Shown piece after piece: positions 35,604 to 45,266 of a DNA stretch of 64,000 bases. The stretch spans positions 44,511 through 108,510 of the forward strand of contig NZ_BMAQ01000033.1 in the NCBI RefSeq assembly GCF_015472005.1, given 5' to 3'. The translations under genes were made by a program, and so were the position numbers. The notes under the pieces were generated by a model. The model saw nothing but the letters and a program-made list of their open reading frames with translations. It was not told the DNA's origin and ran no database searches. Every line of letters starts with the position of its first letter. The stretch's first letter is position 1. The DNA is from Insulibacter thermoxylanivorax (GTDB lineage: Bacteria; Bacillota; Bacilli; Paenibacillales; DA-C8).

Positions 35604-35761
35604 TCGACGGGTTCGAAGATCAGACAGCAAAAAAACAAAAAAGTTAGGCATGGTCCTCCTTGTTCACCCATATATATAGATTGAACCGTCACAGACCGGC
35701 TGAGCGTACACATGCAGTTGACCGGTATAGGGATTATGAAAGGTGAAGGGAGGCCAGACCC

Positions 35762-37162
35762 GTGTCTGAACAACCGAAAGGACTCAGGTTTGATATCTAT
35801 GAACGGCTGACGCTGTCCGAAGATGCAGCGGGAATCGGTGAATTGGAGGATATAGAGCTTCTGCCGCGCATTACGATGCAAACCCATGATGACCAAGCTG
35901 TGTTAAGCGGAGATCTCCTGCTGACGGGTACATATGCAGGGCTCGGGGAGCACAGCGGGTCTCAGCCGTTAAGCCATCGCATCCCCGTAGAGATCACATT
36001 GCCGCTCAAACGGATCAAACGCATGGATCAGATCGGCATCGAGATCGAGAACTTCGATGTCGAAGTGATCTCTGACAGAAGCTTGAATATTATCGGCGTT
36101 ATCTCTTTGAATGGGATCGATACTTCTGCAGAGCAGACCTGGCAAACCTCCGGCGAAGCGATCTTGGTGTATGATGCGTCATCTCCGCATGCGGGGCCAG
36201 AGCACGGCGCTGGAGCGGAACAGTCGACGCTGGAAGCTGCTTCTACGGCTTCTGGATCGAGATTGGATCCGCTTGATGCGGCCGCACCAGGCCGCCTGAA
36301 GACTCCGCAAGCAGCTGCGCCGGCTGCAGCGGGCGACGGCACAACTGCTGAAGGCGCCGGAGAGGAGAAGCAGCAGGCGTTCCTTCATGGCACGGAGGAA
36401 GGACGCGTCGAGAAACCCGCCAAACCCGTCGAGGAACTGAAGGAAACCAAGCCTGCCGCGCCCAAGGAAGTGATCGAGGAGAAGGTGAAGGAGCCGGCAA
36501 AGGCGGAAGCGAAGGAGGAGAAGGGCAAGGCTGAGCATGAGGTTGTGCAGGAGATGAAGGAAGAGAAGGCAGAGCCGCAGGTGGAGGCAAAGGCTGATAA
36601 TCAGGCTGACTTGAAGTTTGATGCGAAGTCCGATATGAAGACGAAGGATGAAGCGGATCTTATCTCGCCGCAAGACCAACAAGCTCTGGATGCGGAACAC
36701 AAGACGAGTGCAGAGCTGCTGGGAGAACCGGCGGAGAAAGAGGGTCACTCCGAAGATCTTATGAAGAGGGAAGAGCAGCAGGAGATGAAGATCGCTTTCG
36801 GCAGCAACAAGCAAGGTGCGGATACTTGGGCGGACTCCGTACAAGGCGTGAAATCCCTGCTCCAGTCTGCGCCGGAAGAAGCGCAAGCACAGGCCCAAGC
36901 AGCTGCCGAGCAAGCAGAAGAACCTGTAACAGCGGAGGAACCGCGGGACAATGCGGTCAAGTGGAAGAATCTCCTGCTCTCGTCGGAACAGGACGAACAG
37001 CCCTTCAGCAAGGTGCGGATGTGCATCGTGCAGAAAGAAGAGACGCTGGATATGATCGCCTCGCGGTATTCTCTAAATCCGAAGGAGATCGTGCTCTATA
37101 ATCGCCTCGATTCCGATCGGGTATATGAAGGCCAAGTTATCTATATTCCCACTTACGGGTAA
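35762..37162 (+). CDS. spoVID: SpoVID-like spore coat morphogenetic protein with LysM
   Basis: SpoVID guides encasement of the forespore by the coat. The 466-aa product has a conserved N-terminal domain (about 1-130: LRFDIYERLTLSEDAAGIGELEDIEL, RIPVEITLPLKRI, VEVISDRSLNIIGVISLNGI; cited as separate parts), a long low-complexity middle rich in Ala, Glu and Lys (140-400) and a C-terminal LysM domain (about 417-464: CIVQKEETLDMIASRYSL, VYEGQVIYIP). That is the SpoVID layout, and the gene is upstream of valS as in B. subtilis. GTG 35762 follows GGGAGG. The middle part differs from B. subtilis and is probably disordered. Confidence 0.9.
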   Translation: MSEQPKGLRFDIYERLTLSEDAAGIGELEDIELLPRITMQTHDDQAVLSGDLLLTGTYAGLGEHSGSQPLSHRIPVEITLPLKRIKRMDQIGIEIENFDVEVISDRSLNIIGVISLNGIDTSAEQTWQTSGEAILVYDASSPHAGPEHGAGAEQSTLEAASTASGSRLDPLDAAAPGRLKTPQAAAPAAAGDGTTAEGAGEEKQQAFLHGTEEGRVEKPAKPVEELKETKPAAPKEVIEEKVKEPAKAEAKEEKGKAEHEVVQEMKEEKAEPQVEAKADNQADLKFDAKSDMKTKDEADLISPQDQQALDAEHKTSAELLGEPAEKEGHSEDLMKREEQQEMKIAFGSNKQGADTWADSVQGVKSLLQSAPEEAQAQAQAAAEQAEEPVTAEEPRDNAVKWKNLLLSSEQDEQPFSKVRMCIVQKEETLDMIASRYSLNPKEIVLYNRLDSDRVYEGQVIYIPTYG

Positions 37163-37178
37163 CCGTTGGGAAGCATGG

Positions 37179-37213
37179 TGCCCTAGCACTGAAGAGCGGC
37201 TGGGGCATTTTTG
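37179..37213 (+). terminator. spoVID terminator
   Basis: TGCCCTAGC (37179-37187) pairs with GCTGGGGCA (37199-37207), one G-U, followed by TTTTTGC. Confidence 0.8.
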
Positions 37214-37221
37214 CGTGCTGG

Positions 37222-37386
37222 TTAATATACTTCCATAAGGAATCCTACGTAGACGAGGAACAGCAGGAATAAGAGCAGCACATCGAAGGGCGTCGGAAAG
37301 ATCAACGTGCGAATGAATTGCAGGATGATTAAGGGAAAACACACGGTCTTCACCGTATAGCGGATGCGAAACCAGAACTTCTGCAA
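37222..37386 (-). CDS. Small membrane protein (54 aa) of unknown function
   Basis: The minus strand between spoVID and the valS leader encodes a 54-residue protein starting at TTG 37386, six bases after a perfect AGGAGGTGG. It reads MQKFWFRIRYTVKTVC..., then two hydrophobic stretches, about 17-31 (FPLIILQFIRTLIFP) and 36-50 (VLLLFLLFLVYVGFL), and ends MEVY. The short basic start and the two spans suggest an integral membrane protein with both ends inside. It is convergent with spoVID, whose terminator lies just past its stop, and divergent from valS. The near-perfect Shine-Dalgarno and a coherent membrane protein make it a credible gene. Confidence 0.72.
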   Translation of the reverse strand: MQKFWFRIRYTVKTVCFPLIILQFIRTLIFPTPFDVLLLFLLFLVYVGFLMEVY

Positions 37387-37529
37387 CGAGTCCACCTCCT
37401 ACAGAATGTTAGATTTGCCGAGCGAAGGGTTACGAACATCGGCAGACCGACCCATGCAACATGATGCATGCGAAGGAAAAAAGATCCTTCTATAGCTTAT
37501 GAGGGACGGAAGAATGGTTATGCTAATTA

Positions 37530-37558
37530 TTGACTAGGCTGATAAAGGCGGGTATCAT
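37530..37558 (+). promoter_or_regulatory. valS promoter
   Basis: TTGACT (37530-37535), 17-base spacer, TATCAT (37553-37558): a good sigma-A promoter. Transcription should start near 37565, at the beginning of the T-box leader. Confidence 0.65.
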
Positions 37559-37564
37559 ATTGTT

Positions 37565-37833
37565 GATGAAAGGCTTATAAGATTCGACAGATCCATATCG
37601 CCAAAGATGTTGAACGGGAGTAGTAAGCGGCGAACCCAACCAGAGAGCGGAACCATGATGCTGAGAGGTTCCGTTGGATTGTAACCGCTGAAGTCGCCCG
37701 GGAGTCGCTGCTGCCAGCCGGTCCATACAGCCGTTATCTGTAAGAGTGCCGCGTGCCTGTGTTTTCTAAGGTGCGCGGAACAAAGGTGGTACCGCGGAAG
37801 TGTCCTTTCGTCCTTTGTGACGGAAGGTTTTTG
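37565..37833 (+). promoter_or_regulatory. T-box leader of valS
   Basis: A T-box riboswitch that senses uncharged tRNA-Val and lets transcription pass into valS. The invariant T-box sequence AAAGGTGGTACCGCGG is at 37782-37797. The terminator follows: CCTTTCGTC (37804-37812) pairs with GACGGAAGG (37819-37827), one G-U, then TTTTTGTATTTT. Upstream, the Stem I tip is visible as GGAACC...GGTTCC (about 37649-37673) with an AGAGAGCGG bulge region. The specifier is probably the valine codon GTC at 37693-37695 (context GAAGTCGCC) or GTA at 37681-37683; I could not fold the stem fully. Confidence 0.92.
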
Positions 37834-37873
37834 TATTTTAATAGGGTATTCACATAGGGAGGTTGCTTAAGCG

Positions 37874-40558
37874 ATGGAACTCAATGACCAAGCGAAACAG
37901 GACCAAGCGGTTTCGATGCCGACGACCTACAATCCGCACGATGCGGAGGCCAAATGGTATAAATTCTGGATGGACAATGAATTCTTCACCGCTGGAAGGC
38001 GCAAGGACGCGCCTAAGTACTCTGTAGTCATTCCGCCGCCGAACGTCACGGGGATGCTGCACATTGGACATGCGCTGGACTTCACGCTGCAGGATATCCT
38101 GGTGCGGATGAAGCGCATGCAGGGATATGATACCCTGTGGCTGCCCGGCACCGACCATGCGGGGATTGCCACGCAGACGAGGGTGGAACAGAAGCTGCGT
38201 GAAGAACAGGGGTTGAGCCGTTATGATCTCGGCCGTGAGAAATTCCTCGAGCAGGTATGGGCCTGGAAGGAGCAGTATGCGGATACCATCCGCCAGCAAT
38301 GGGCGAAGATGGGGCTTTCGCTGGATTACTCGCGGGAGCGGTTTACGCTGGATGAGGGTCTGTCGCGGGCCGTGCGCGAAGTATTCGTCCGCTTGTATGA
38401 GAAAGGCCTCATCTACCGGGGCAAGTACATCATCAACTGGGACCCGGCTGCACGCACGGCGCTGTCGGATATTGAGGTCGAATACAAGGAAGTCCAAGGT
38501 CGTCTCTATCATCTTGAATATCCGCTGAAGGACGGCTCCGGCAAGATCACCGTGGCGACGACAAGGCCGGAGACGATGCTGGGAGATACGGCGGTAGCGG
38601 TGCACCCGGAGGATCCCCGATATAAGGATCTGATCGGCAAGACGCTGATCCTGCCGATCGTCGACCGTGAGATTCCGATCATCGCTGATGAGTATGTGGA
38701 CCCCGAGTTCGGAAGCGGCGCGGTGAAGATCACCCCGGCCCATGATCCGAACGACTTCGAAGTGGGCTTGCGCCACAACCTGCCGCAGGTGTTGGTGATG
38801 GATGAGAGCGGCAAGATGAACGAGAACGCCGGCCGCTATCAAGGCATGGACCGCTTCGAATGCCGCAAACAGCTGGTGAAAGACCTGGAAAAGCAGGGCG
38901 TTCTGATCAAGATCGAAGAACATGTTCACCAAGTTGGCCATAGCGAGCGGACCGGAGTCGTGGTAGAGCCCTATCTGTCCACGCAATGGTTCGTTAAGAT
39001 GAAACCGCTGGCGAAGGCAGCGATCGAAGCCCAGCATTCGGGACGCGGCGTCAAGTTCGTGCCGGAGCGCTTCGAGAAGATCTACCTGAACTGGATCGAG
39101 AACGTCCGCGACTGGTGTATCTCGCGTCAGCTGTGGTGGGGGCATCGCATCCCGGCATGGCACTGCGAAGACTGCGGCGAAGTAACCGTATCGCGTGAAG
39201 ATGTGACCGCCTGCAGCCATTGCGGATCCAACCAAGTCCGTCAGGATGAGGACGTGCTGGACACCTGGTTCAGCTCTGCCCTGTGGCCGTTCTCGACGAT
39301 GGGCTGGCCGGAGGATACGGAGGATCTGCAGCGTTATTACCCGACGGATGTCCTCGTAACCGGATATGACATCATCTATTTCTGGGTAGCGCGCATGATC
39401 TTCACAGCGCTGGAATTCACCGAAGAGATTCCGTTCAAGGATGTGCTGATCCACGGCTTGGTGCGGGACGCGGAAGGCCGCAAGATGTCCAAGTCCCTCG
39501 GCAACGGCGTCGATCCGCTGGAAGTCATCGAGAAGTACGGCGCTGATGCCATGCGCTTCATGCTTTCGACGGGCCTCACGCCGGGACAGGACCTGCGTTT
39601 CCGCTGGGAGCGGGTGGAGCAAGCGCGCAACTTCGCGAATAAGATCTGGAACGCTTCGCGCTTTGCGCTGATGAATCTGCAAGGGTTCCGCGCATCCGAC
39701 ATCGATCTGAGCGGACCGCTCAGCACAGCGGATCAGTGGATCCTGCATCGCCTGAATGAGACGATACGCGATGTCACCCGTCTGATGGATCAGTACGACT
39801 TCGGTGAAGTCGGCCGCTTGTTATATAATTTCATCTGGGATGACCTGTGCGATTGGTATATCGAGTTTTCGAAGTTAAGCCTCTATGGGCACGATGAACA
39901 GGCGAAGAAAACCACGCAGTCGGTGCTTGCTTATGTGCTTGACCAGACGCTGCGCCTCCTGCATCCGTTCATGCCGTTCTTGACGGAGGAGATCTGGCAG
40001 CATCTGCCCCATGAAGGGGTGACGATCACCCTTGCGCCTTGGCCGCAGGTCGATGAGTCCCGCGAAGCGCCGGAAGCGGTCAAACAGATGGAACTGCTGA
40101 TGAACGTGATTCGCGCCGTGCGCAATATTCGCGCTGAAGTCAACGTACCGATGAGCAAGAAGGTGGATCTGATCATCAAACCTGTTGATGAAGCAACGCT
40201 GTCCATCCTGCAGCAGAACACGGTCTACATCGAGCGCTTCTGCGGCACATCGTCTCTTGTCATGGATATGCAGGCAGCGCATCCTGAGCAGGCGATGACG
40301 GCGGTGGTCAGCGGTGCAGAACTTTTCTTGCCGCTGGCAGGGCTGATCGATATTTCCCAGGAAATCGAACGCCTGGAGAAGGAGTTGGCGGTGCTCAACT
40401 ATGAGGTGGAGCGCGTCGAGAAGAAATTGGCCAACGAAGGGTTCGTCAAGAAGGCGCCTGCGAAGATTGTCGAAGAAGAAAGGAATAAGATGCAGGACTA
40501 TATGGCCAAGAGAGACCTCGTCCTGGAGCGGATTGAGGAACTCAAGCGCCTACAATAA
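37874..40558 (+). CDS. valS: Valyl-tRNA synthetase
   Basis: Class I aminoacyl-tRNA synthetase that charges tRNA-Val and edits misactivated threonine. The 894-aa product has the HIGH motif in [15 protein letters not shown], the CP1 editing domain (about 190-330, [20 protein letters not shown]), a zinc-binding-like CEDCGEV...CSHCGS pair, the KMSKS motif in [14 protein letters not shown], the anticodon-binding domain, and the C-terminal ValS coiled coil ([18 protein letters not shown]). Length is normal. ATG 37874 follows GGGAGG. Expression is controlled by the T-box leader. Confidence 0.98.
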   Translation: MELNDQAKQDQAVSMPTTYNPHDAEAKWYKFWMDNEFFTAGRRKDAPKYSVVIPPPNVTGMLHIGHALDFTLQDILVRMKRMQGYDTLWLPGTDHAGIATQTRVEQKLREEQGLSRYDLGREKFLEQVWAWKEQYADTIRQQWAKMGLSLDYSRERFTLDEGLSRAVREVFVRLYEKGLIYRGKYIINWDPAARTALSDIEVEYKEVQGRLYHLEYPLKDGSGKITVATTRPETMLGDTAVAVHPEDPRYKDLIGKTLILPIVDREIPIIADEYVDPEFGSGAVKITPAHDPNDFEVGLRHNLPQVLVMDESGKMNENAGRYQGMDRFECRKQLVKDLEKQGVLIKIEEHVHQVGHSERTGVVVEPYLSTQWFVKMKPLAKAAIEAQHSGRGVKFVPERFEKIYLNWIENVRDWCISRQLWWGHRIPAWHCEDCGEVTVSREDVTACSHCGSNQVRQDEDVLDTWFSSALWPFSTMGWPEDTEDLQRYYPTDVLVTGYDIIYFWVARMIFTALEFTEEIPFKDVLIHGLVRDAEGRKMSKSLGNGVDPLEVIEKYGADAMRFMLSTGLTPGQDLRFRWERVEQARNFANKIWNASRFALMNLQGFRASDIDLSGPLSTADQWILHRLNETIRDVTRLMDQYDFGEVGRLLYNFIWDDLCDWYIEFSKLSLYGHDEQAKKTTQSVLAYVLDQTLRLLHPFMPFLTEEIWQHLPHEGVTITLAPWPQVDESREAPEAVKQMELLMNVIRAVRNIRAEVNVPMSKKVDLIIKPVDEATLSILQQNTVYIERFCGTSSLVMDMQAAHPEQAMTAVVSGAELFLPLAGLIDISQEIERLEKELAVLNYEVERVEKKLANEGFVKKAPAKIVEEERNKMQDYMAKRDLVLERIEELKRLQ

Positions 40559-40611
40559 TATCAAGAATATCAAGACAGGATCCCACGTGATCCTATCGAT
40601 TAATAAGATTC

Positions 40612-40679
40612 ACGGAGCCGGAGAGTGCGCCTGGGATTCGATGGTCTCGCCTCCTCCCTTGTCCGCTCGCCCGGCTCCG
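40612..40679. other. Long-looped inverted repeat between valS and folC
   Basis: CGGAGCCGG (about 40613-40621) and CCGGCTCCG (about 40671-40679) can pair over 9 bp around a loop of about 50 bases. No T-run follows. A small hairpin AGGATC/GATCCT at about 40577-40594 lies just before it. Either could end valS transcription weakly; I see no gene in this 210-bp gap. Confidence 0.45.
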
Positions 40680-40770
40680 GATCTCAGCCCGCAATGATGC
40701 TGATGATCTCGTTCTTACAGCTGCCCAATCATATACGGGGCAACATCATATAGTAAAGAAGGTAATGAAG

Positions 40771-42120
40771 ATGAGCTTTCGTACCTATGAAGAAGCCGTA
40801 CAATGGATCACGGAATTGCGTGCAAACGGCATCAAACCAGGTCTAAAGCGAATGGAATATTTCATGAAAACCTTCGACCATCCGGAACGGCGGCTTAAAT
40901 ATATCCATGTTGCTGGAACGAATGGAAAGGGTTCCACCTGCGCGATGATCGGTCAGGTGCTGCGCAGGGCCGGATATGATGTAGGGACCTTCACCTCCCC
41001 CTATATCGAGAAATTCACCGAACGCATCACGTTTAACGGGGAGCCGATCTCCGAGGAAGATGTGCTCCGCTTAAGCAATCGCATCAAGCCGGTGGCGGAT
41101 GAGATCGGTGCGACGGAACTCGGGTATCCGACGATGTTTGAAATCTGTGTCACCATGGCGATACTGTATTTTGCAGAGGTGACGTATCCTTACTACGTCG
41201 TATGGGAAACAGGGCTCGGGGGGAGATTGGACAGCACGAATATCGTCGTTCCTCTCGTCTCCGTCATCACGAACATCGGGATGGACCATACCGATTTGCT
41301 CGGCGATACGATCGAGAAGATCGCAGCGGAGAAGGCGGGCATCATCAAACCGGGCGTTCCCGTCGTGACCACGGCCGAGCAGCCGGAAGCGCTGCATGTG
41401 ATTGAAGAGACGGCTGCAGAGCGCAAGTCAGCGCTGTACCGTTATAAACAGCACTTTGACTATGTTCTGAGCCGGCGGGAAGACGGCACGAAGGCGATGG
41501 ACTTCGTCGGTCCCTTCCGCGAATACGGGGACCTCAGGATCTCGCTTCAAGGAGATCATCAGTTCAAAAATGCTGCAGCCGCTGTGATGACCCTCGAGGT
41601 GCTGCGTCAATATTATGCCTTGATCCTCGAAGAGGAGGATCTTAAGGCTGCGCTGACGGAAGTAGAGTGGCCGGGCAGATTGGAGGAAGTCAGCCGGAAG
41701 CCGCGGATCATCGTGGACGGAGCTCACAATCCAGAGGGAGCTGGCGTGCTTGCTGACGCCTTGCGAGAGTCATATTCTTACGAACGTCTGCATATCATGG
41801 CGGGGATGCTGAGTAAGAAGCATCACCGGGAGTACTTCGAACATATACTTCCATTAGCGGATACCTTGATCATCACTCAGCCTGACTTCCGGCAGCCGAT
41901 GGATGCAGCAGAACTGAGTGAATTGATCTCCAAGATGAAACAAGATCTGGCGCTCGATCGGCCGGAATTGGTGATAGAACCTGACTGGCAGCAGGCAGTG
42001 AAGAAGCTGCGTCAGCTGACGGGACCAGATGATCTTGCAGTCGTCACCGGATCGTTGTATCTCGTTGCAGATGTTCGTTCCATGCTTTTAAATCAATCTC
42101 ATTCTGAAAAAGGTTGGTGA
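40771..42120 (+). CDS. folC: Folylpolyglutamate synthase / dihydrofolate synthase
   Basis: FolC adds glutamate to dihydropteroate and extends folate polyglutamate tails. The 449-aa Mur-ligase-fold product has the P-loop VAGTNGKGSTCAM, the omega-loop TSPYIEKFTERITFNG, VWETGLGGRLDSTN, TNIGMDHTDLLGDTIEKIAAEKAGI (cited by its ends) and DGAHNPEG. ATG 40771 is 8 bases after AAAGAAGG; an ATG two codons earlier (40765) is too close. valS-folC is the B. subtilis order. Confidence 0.97.
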   Translation: MSFRTYEEAVQWITELRANGIKPGLKRMEYFMKTFDHPERRLKYIHVAGTNGKGSTCAMIGQVLRRAGYDVGTFTSPYIEKFTERITFNGEPISEEDVLRLSNRIKPVADEIGATELGYPTMFEICVTMAILYFAEVTYPYYVVWETGLGGRLDSTNIVVPLVSVITNIGMDHTDLLGDTIEKIAAEKAGIIKPGVPVVTTAEQPEALHVIEETAAERKSALYRYKQHFDYVLSRREDGTKAMDFVGPFREYGDLRISLQGDHQFKNAAAAVMTLEVLRQYYALILEEEDLKAALTEVEWPGRLEEVSRKPRIIVDGAHNPEGAGVLADALRESYSYERLHIMAGMLSKKHHREYFEHILPLADTLIITQPDFRQPMDAAELSELISKMKQDLALDRPELVIEPDWQQAVKKLRQLTGPDDLAVVTGSLYLVADVRSMLLNQSHSEKGW

Positions 42121-42126
42121 AGCGGT

Positions 42127-43521
42127 TTGAACACCCAGGAGCACGTCCACTTTATCGGGATCGGCGGTTATGGCATGAGCGCCATCGCCCGCGTGTTGTT
42201 GGAGATGGGATATCGGGTCAGCGGTTCGGATGAAGTGCGTCAGGAACTAACGGAGAAATTAGCCGCCAGAGGCGCCAGAGTATACATCGGACATCAGGCA
42301 GAACATGTCAAAGGGGCTGATCTCGTCGTCTATTCTTCGGCGCTGCCGAAGGATAACGTGGAGATGGTGGCAGCGGAGAAGCTGAACATCCCGATCATCC
42401 ACCGCTCGCAGATGCTGGCTCGCTTGTTAAATGCCCGCAAAGGAATCGCCGTGGCCGGTGCTCATGGGAAAACAACCACATCTTCGATGATCGCCCTGGT
42501 GATGGAAGCCTGCGGAACGGATCCGACCTATATCATCGGCGGCGAGATCCTAAATGTCGGCAGCAATGCCAAGGCAGGCAATGGTGAATATGTGGTCGCA
42601 GAAGCGGATGAAAGCGACGGCTCCTTCCTCCAATACCATCCGATCCTCGGCATCGTAACGAACATCGAAGCGGATCATCTGGAGAACTACGGCGGGAGCT
42701 TCGAGAATCTCAAGCGAGCTTACGCCCAATTCCTGAGCCAGGTGAAAGAAGGAGGCAAGGCCATTCTCTGCGCGGATGATGTGTATCTGCGCGAGATGCT
42801 GCCGAAGCTGAAGACGCCGGTCATCACCTACGGCATCGATCATGAAGCGGACTATATGGCGCGGGATATCAAGCTCGGAGACCGGTACATCTCCTTCACC
42901 GTGGTTGAACGTGGACAAGAACTGGGGCATCTTGAGCTCAATGTACCTGGCCGGCACAATGTGCTGAATGCCTTAGCCACGTTGATTACCTGCCTCGAAT
43001 CAGGACTAAGCTTTGCCCAGGTGAAGGAAGCGATCAAACAGTTCCGCGGGGCGAAGCGCCGCTTCCAGGTGCTCGGAGAAGTGAACGACATCCTCGTCAT
43101 CGACGACTATGCCCATCATCCGACGGAGATCGAAGCGACGATCATGGCAGCCAAATCCACCGGCAAACGGATCGTCGCCGTCTTCCAGCCGCAGCGGTAT
43201 TCGCGTACCTTCTTCCTGCTCGATTCCTTCAGCCGCGCATTCCCGGAGGCCGATGAGGTGGTGCTGACGGATATCTATTCACCTGTTGGAGAAGAGCAGA
43301 TCGAAGGCGTCAGCGCTGCTAAGCTGGCGGAGATGATTCGCGCCAACAGCAATCCGAATGTGCGCTACTTCCCGGCCAAGGAGGATGTGCTTGCCTATCT
43401 GCGCAGCAGCGTACATCCCGGGGATCTCGTGCTGACGATGGGCGCGGGGGACATCTGGAAAGTAGCTGACGCCTTCGTCAAAGAATTGCAGCAGCGGGAC
43501 CGCGAGGGAATCCAGCAATAG
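42127..43521 (+). CDS. murC: UDP-N-acetylmuramate--L-alanine ligase
   Basis: MurC adds the first residue (L-Ala) of the peptidoglycan stem peptide. The 464-aa product has the N-terminal UDP-binding motif HFIGIGGYGMSAIARVLLEMG, the ATP P-loop VAGAHGKTTTSSM, the central EADESDGSFLQYHP and the C-terminal DDYAHHPTEIEAT. The start is TTG 42127, 7 bases after the folC stop, with GGTTGGTGAAG before it, so it is co-transcribed with folC. In B. subtilis murC lies elsewhere; here it is next to folC. Confidence 0.97.
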   Translation: MNTQEHVHFIGIGGYGMSAIARVLLEMGYRVSGSDEVRQELTEKLAARGARVYIGHQAEHVKGADLVVYSSALPKDNVEMVAAEKLNIPIIHRSQMLARLLNARKGIAVAGAHGKTTTSSMIALVMEACGTDPTYIIGGEILNVGSNAKAGNGEYVVAEADESDGSFLQYHPILGIVTNIEADHLENYGGSFENLKRAYAQFLSQVKEGGKAILCADDVYLREMLPKLKTPVITYGIDHEADYMARDIKLGDRYISFTVVERGQELGHLELNVPGRHNVLNALATLITCLESGLSFAQVKEAIKQFRGAKRRFQVLGEVNDILVIDDYAHHPTEIEATIMAAKSTGKRIVAVFQPQRYSRTFFLLDSFSRAFPEADEVVLTDIYSPVGEEQIEGVSAAKLAEMIRANSNPNVRYFPAKEDVLAYLRSSVHPGDLVLTMGAGDIWKVADAFVKELQQRDREGIQQ

Positions 43522-43589
43522 TGCGGCTTGTGTGTGTTAGGTCAACGTGATCACGGTTCGTGTCATCATGAGAAACAGCTGCGATAGAC

Positions 43590-43643
43590 GCTCCTCTTGC
43601 AGCCAGCTGTGTGAAGAGGATGGCAAGAGGAGCTTTATGATTT
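43590..43643 (+). terminator. folC-murC terminator
   Basis: GCTCCTCTTGC (43590-43600) and GCAAGAGGAGC (43623-43633) form a perfect 11-bp stem with a 22-base loop, followed by TTTATGATTT. Confidence 0.7.
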
Positions 43644-43760
43644 CCGGCTCTATTAATGCATTTGCATTGGTTGCTGATTGCTAACTTCTAAACCATGCAT
43701 AATCTATCTCTCTTTCTCATAGATTGTAATAGAAGATTGGATGAGAGGGAGAGTTGACGG

Positions 43761-45158
43761 ATGACGAAGGCACGCATCACCTATCGGTTTGACCACGACA
43801 AAGAGCAATTCAGCCGTCTTGCCGCACAGGATGACGGGTCGAAGGATTCGAGCCCAATGACCCAAGAGTTTCATAGGGATCAGAAGATGGATCTGAGAAT
43901 TCACGAGGATCAGGAGATAGATTCACCGTCGGAGAGGAAGCATGGGGATGCGCTGGATCAAGCGTCGGATTCGATCTATGATTCGCAGATGCTGAATCTG
44001 TACACGAACGATTACGGCGCTTGGAGTTCCCCCTTTGATATCGAGGTTGAGCGGTTGGAACAACTGATCCGGGAGAGCGGCAGGGAAGGGGATGCTGATA
44101 CTGGCGGGGACAAGCCTTCCGGGCTTGCTTCGGTGGATGAGACGAACGACAGCTTCGATATGCAGCAGAGACAGACAGATGATGTGAGGCGAAGAGCTGG
44201 AATGGACGGAATGGACGCTGAGTTCGAACATAGCGGCGCGGGTGCTGCTGATGTGGAACGGGACGGACTGATCCTCTTAGATCTTGATGAACCGCAGCCG
44301 GCGCTTTCCTATCGTTCGCCGCTGTCTTGGTTCCGCCTCGGCGCATCGGCCTTAGGCGCCGTAGCAACGGGGGTGCTGCTGGGCCTGTTCGTCATCCAGA
44401 TGTTCTCGAACCTCACGCAGCCGGAAGCTCCGCCTGTATTCACGCCTCAGGGGGCAGAGGATCACTCCATGCAGCCTGTTGCTGACCCGGATGGTCCGGA
44501 AGAATCCGGCGCTATGGAGAACCGCGGCGTGAGTGTGCAATTGCCGGAGCATACCGTCTATATGCTGCAGTTCGGGGTGTTTTCTACTTTAGAAGGAGCA
44601 CAGGCAGCCCAGAATCAGCTGCGGCAAGCAGGCATCGCCAGCGCCTATGAAGCGAGGGAACAACATGTGGTCTATGCAGGCATGACTCCCGACCGCAACA
44701 GCGCCCTGCTGCTCAGCAACCAGCTAAGCAGCCTTGATCTGGAGACCTATGTCAAGCCCTATGCACGTCCGGTGATCCAGGCGATTCAATGGGGGGATTC
44801 GGAAGCCGAGCATGTTCGGGCTTACTTCTCAGACGGATTAGATCTGGCGCGTATGGTGTCATTGTTGACCCTGGTCCATCTGGAAGAGAAGGTGCTGACG
44901 AATTTTGAAGATGAGACGATTCAGGCATTGACCGAGTCCCATCAAGGATGGTCGATGCATGCGAATCATATCGCCGGTGCGGTGCCGGAGGCGGCCGAAG
45001 CGCTGTTTGAAGCGATGAATAACAGCTTGACCACGGCCGTTAACTCGCTGTTGGAGTACAAGAAGAATCCTTCGGTCTCCTATCTATGGCAGGCCCAGAG
45101 CGCCGTCATGCAATATATCATCCAGGAGCGGGAGCTTCTTGCGACACTGGCAGATTAA
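43761..45158 (+). CDS. spoIIB: SpoIIB-like protein with SPOR domain
   Basis: SpoIIB helps septal peptidoglycan remodelling and engulfment at sporulation. The 465-aa product has a long acidic cytoplasmic N-terminal half (1-190), one membrane helix (about 194-216, LGASALGAVATGVLLGLFVI) and an outside part with a SPOR domain (about 268-340: YMLQFGVFSTLEGAQAAQNQ, VVYAGMTPDRNSALLLSNQL), then a helical end. The position directly before maf is that of spoIIB in B. subtilis. Sequence identity outside the SPOR domain is expected to be low, so the name rests on layout and location. ATG 43761 follows GAGGGAGAG. Confidence 0.83.
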   Translation: MTKARITYRFDHDKEQFSRLAAQDDGSKDSSPMTQEFHRDQKMDLRIHEDQEIDSPSERKHGDALDQASDSIYDSQMLNLYTNDYGAWSSPFDIEVERLEQLIRESGREGDADTGGDKPSGLASVDETNDSFDMQQRQTDDVRRRAGMDGMDAEFEHSGAGAADVERDGLILLDLDEPQPALSYRSPLSWFRLGASALGAVATGVLLGLFVIQMFSNLTQPEAPPVFTPQGAEDHSMQPVADPDGPEESGAMENRGVSVQLPEHTVYMLQFGVFSTLEGAQAAQNQLRQAGIASAYEAREQHVVYAGMTPDRNSALLLSNQLSSLDLETYVKPYARPVIQAIQWGDSEAEHVRAYFSDGLDLARMVSLLTLVHLEEKVLTNFEDETIQALTESHQGWSMHANHIAGAVPEAAEALFEAMNNSLTTAVNSLLEYKKNPSVSYLWQAQSAVMQYIIQERELLATLAD

Positions 45159-45190
45159 GACGAAGCGGATAACTTAAGCCGATATACAGA

Positions 45191-45241
45191 AAGGGCAGGT
45201 TCGTGGAACGGCCGTTGGCGGCGGCTCACGATCCTGCCCTT
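45191..45241. terminator. Bidirectional terminator
   Basis: AAGGGCAGG (45191-45199) pairs with CCTGCCCTT (45233-45241), and TCGTG/CACGA extends the stem. It lies between convergent spoIIB and the amidase gene and serves both. Confidence 0.8.
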
Positions 45242-45266
45242 ATGTAACTCTTGTGGGTCGTATGCA

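Noticed and set aside
37850..39748. 632-codon open frame antisense to valS
   Set aside because: It is a shadow of valS codon usage (high third-position GC), rich in His, Arg and Gln, with no ribosome binding site; valS itself is certain.
43810..44367. 185-aa frame antisense to spoIIB
   Set aside because: Arg/Pro/Ser-rich shadow of the acidic, low-complexity half of spoIIB, with no start signals.
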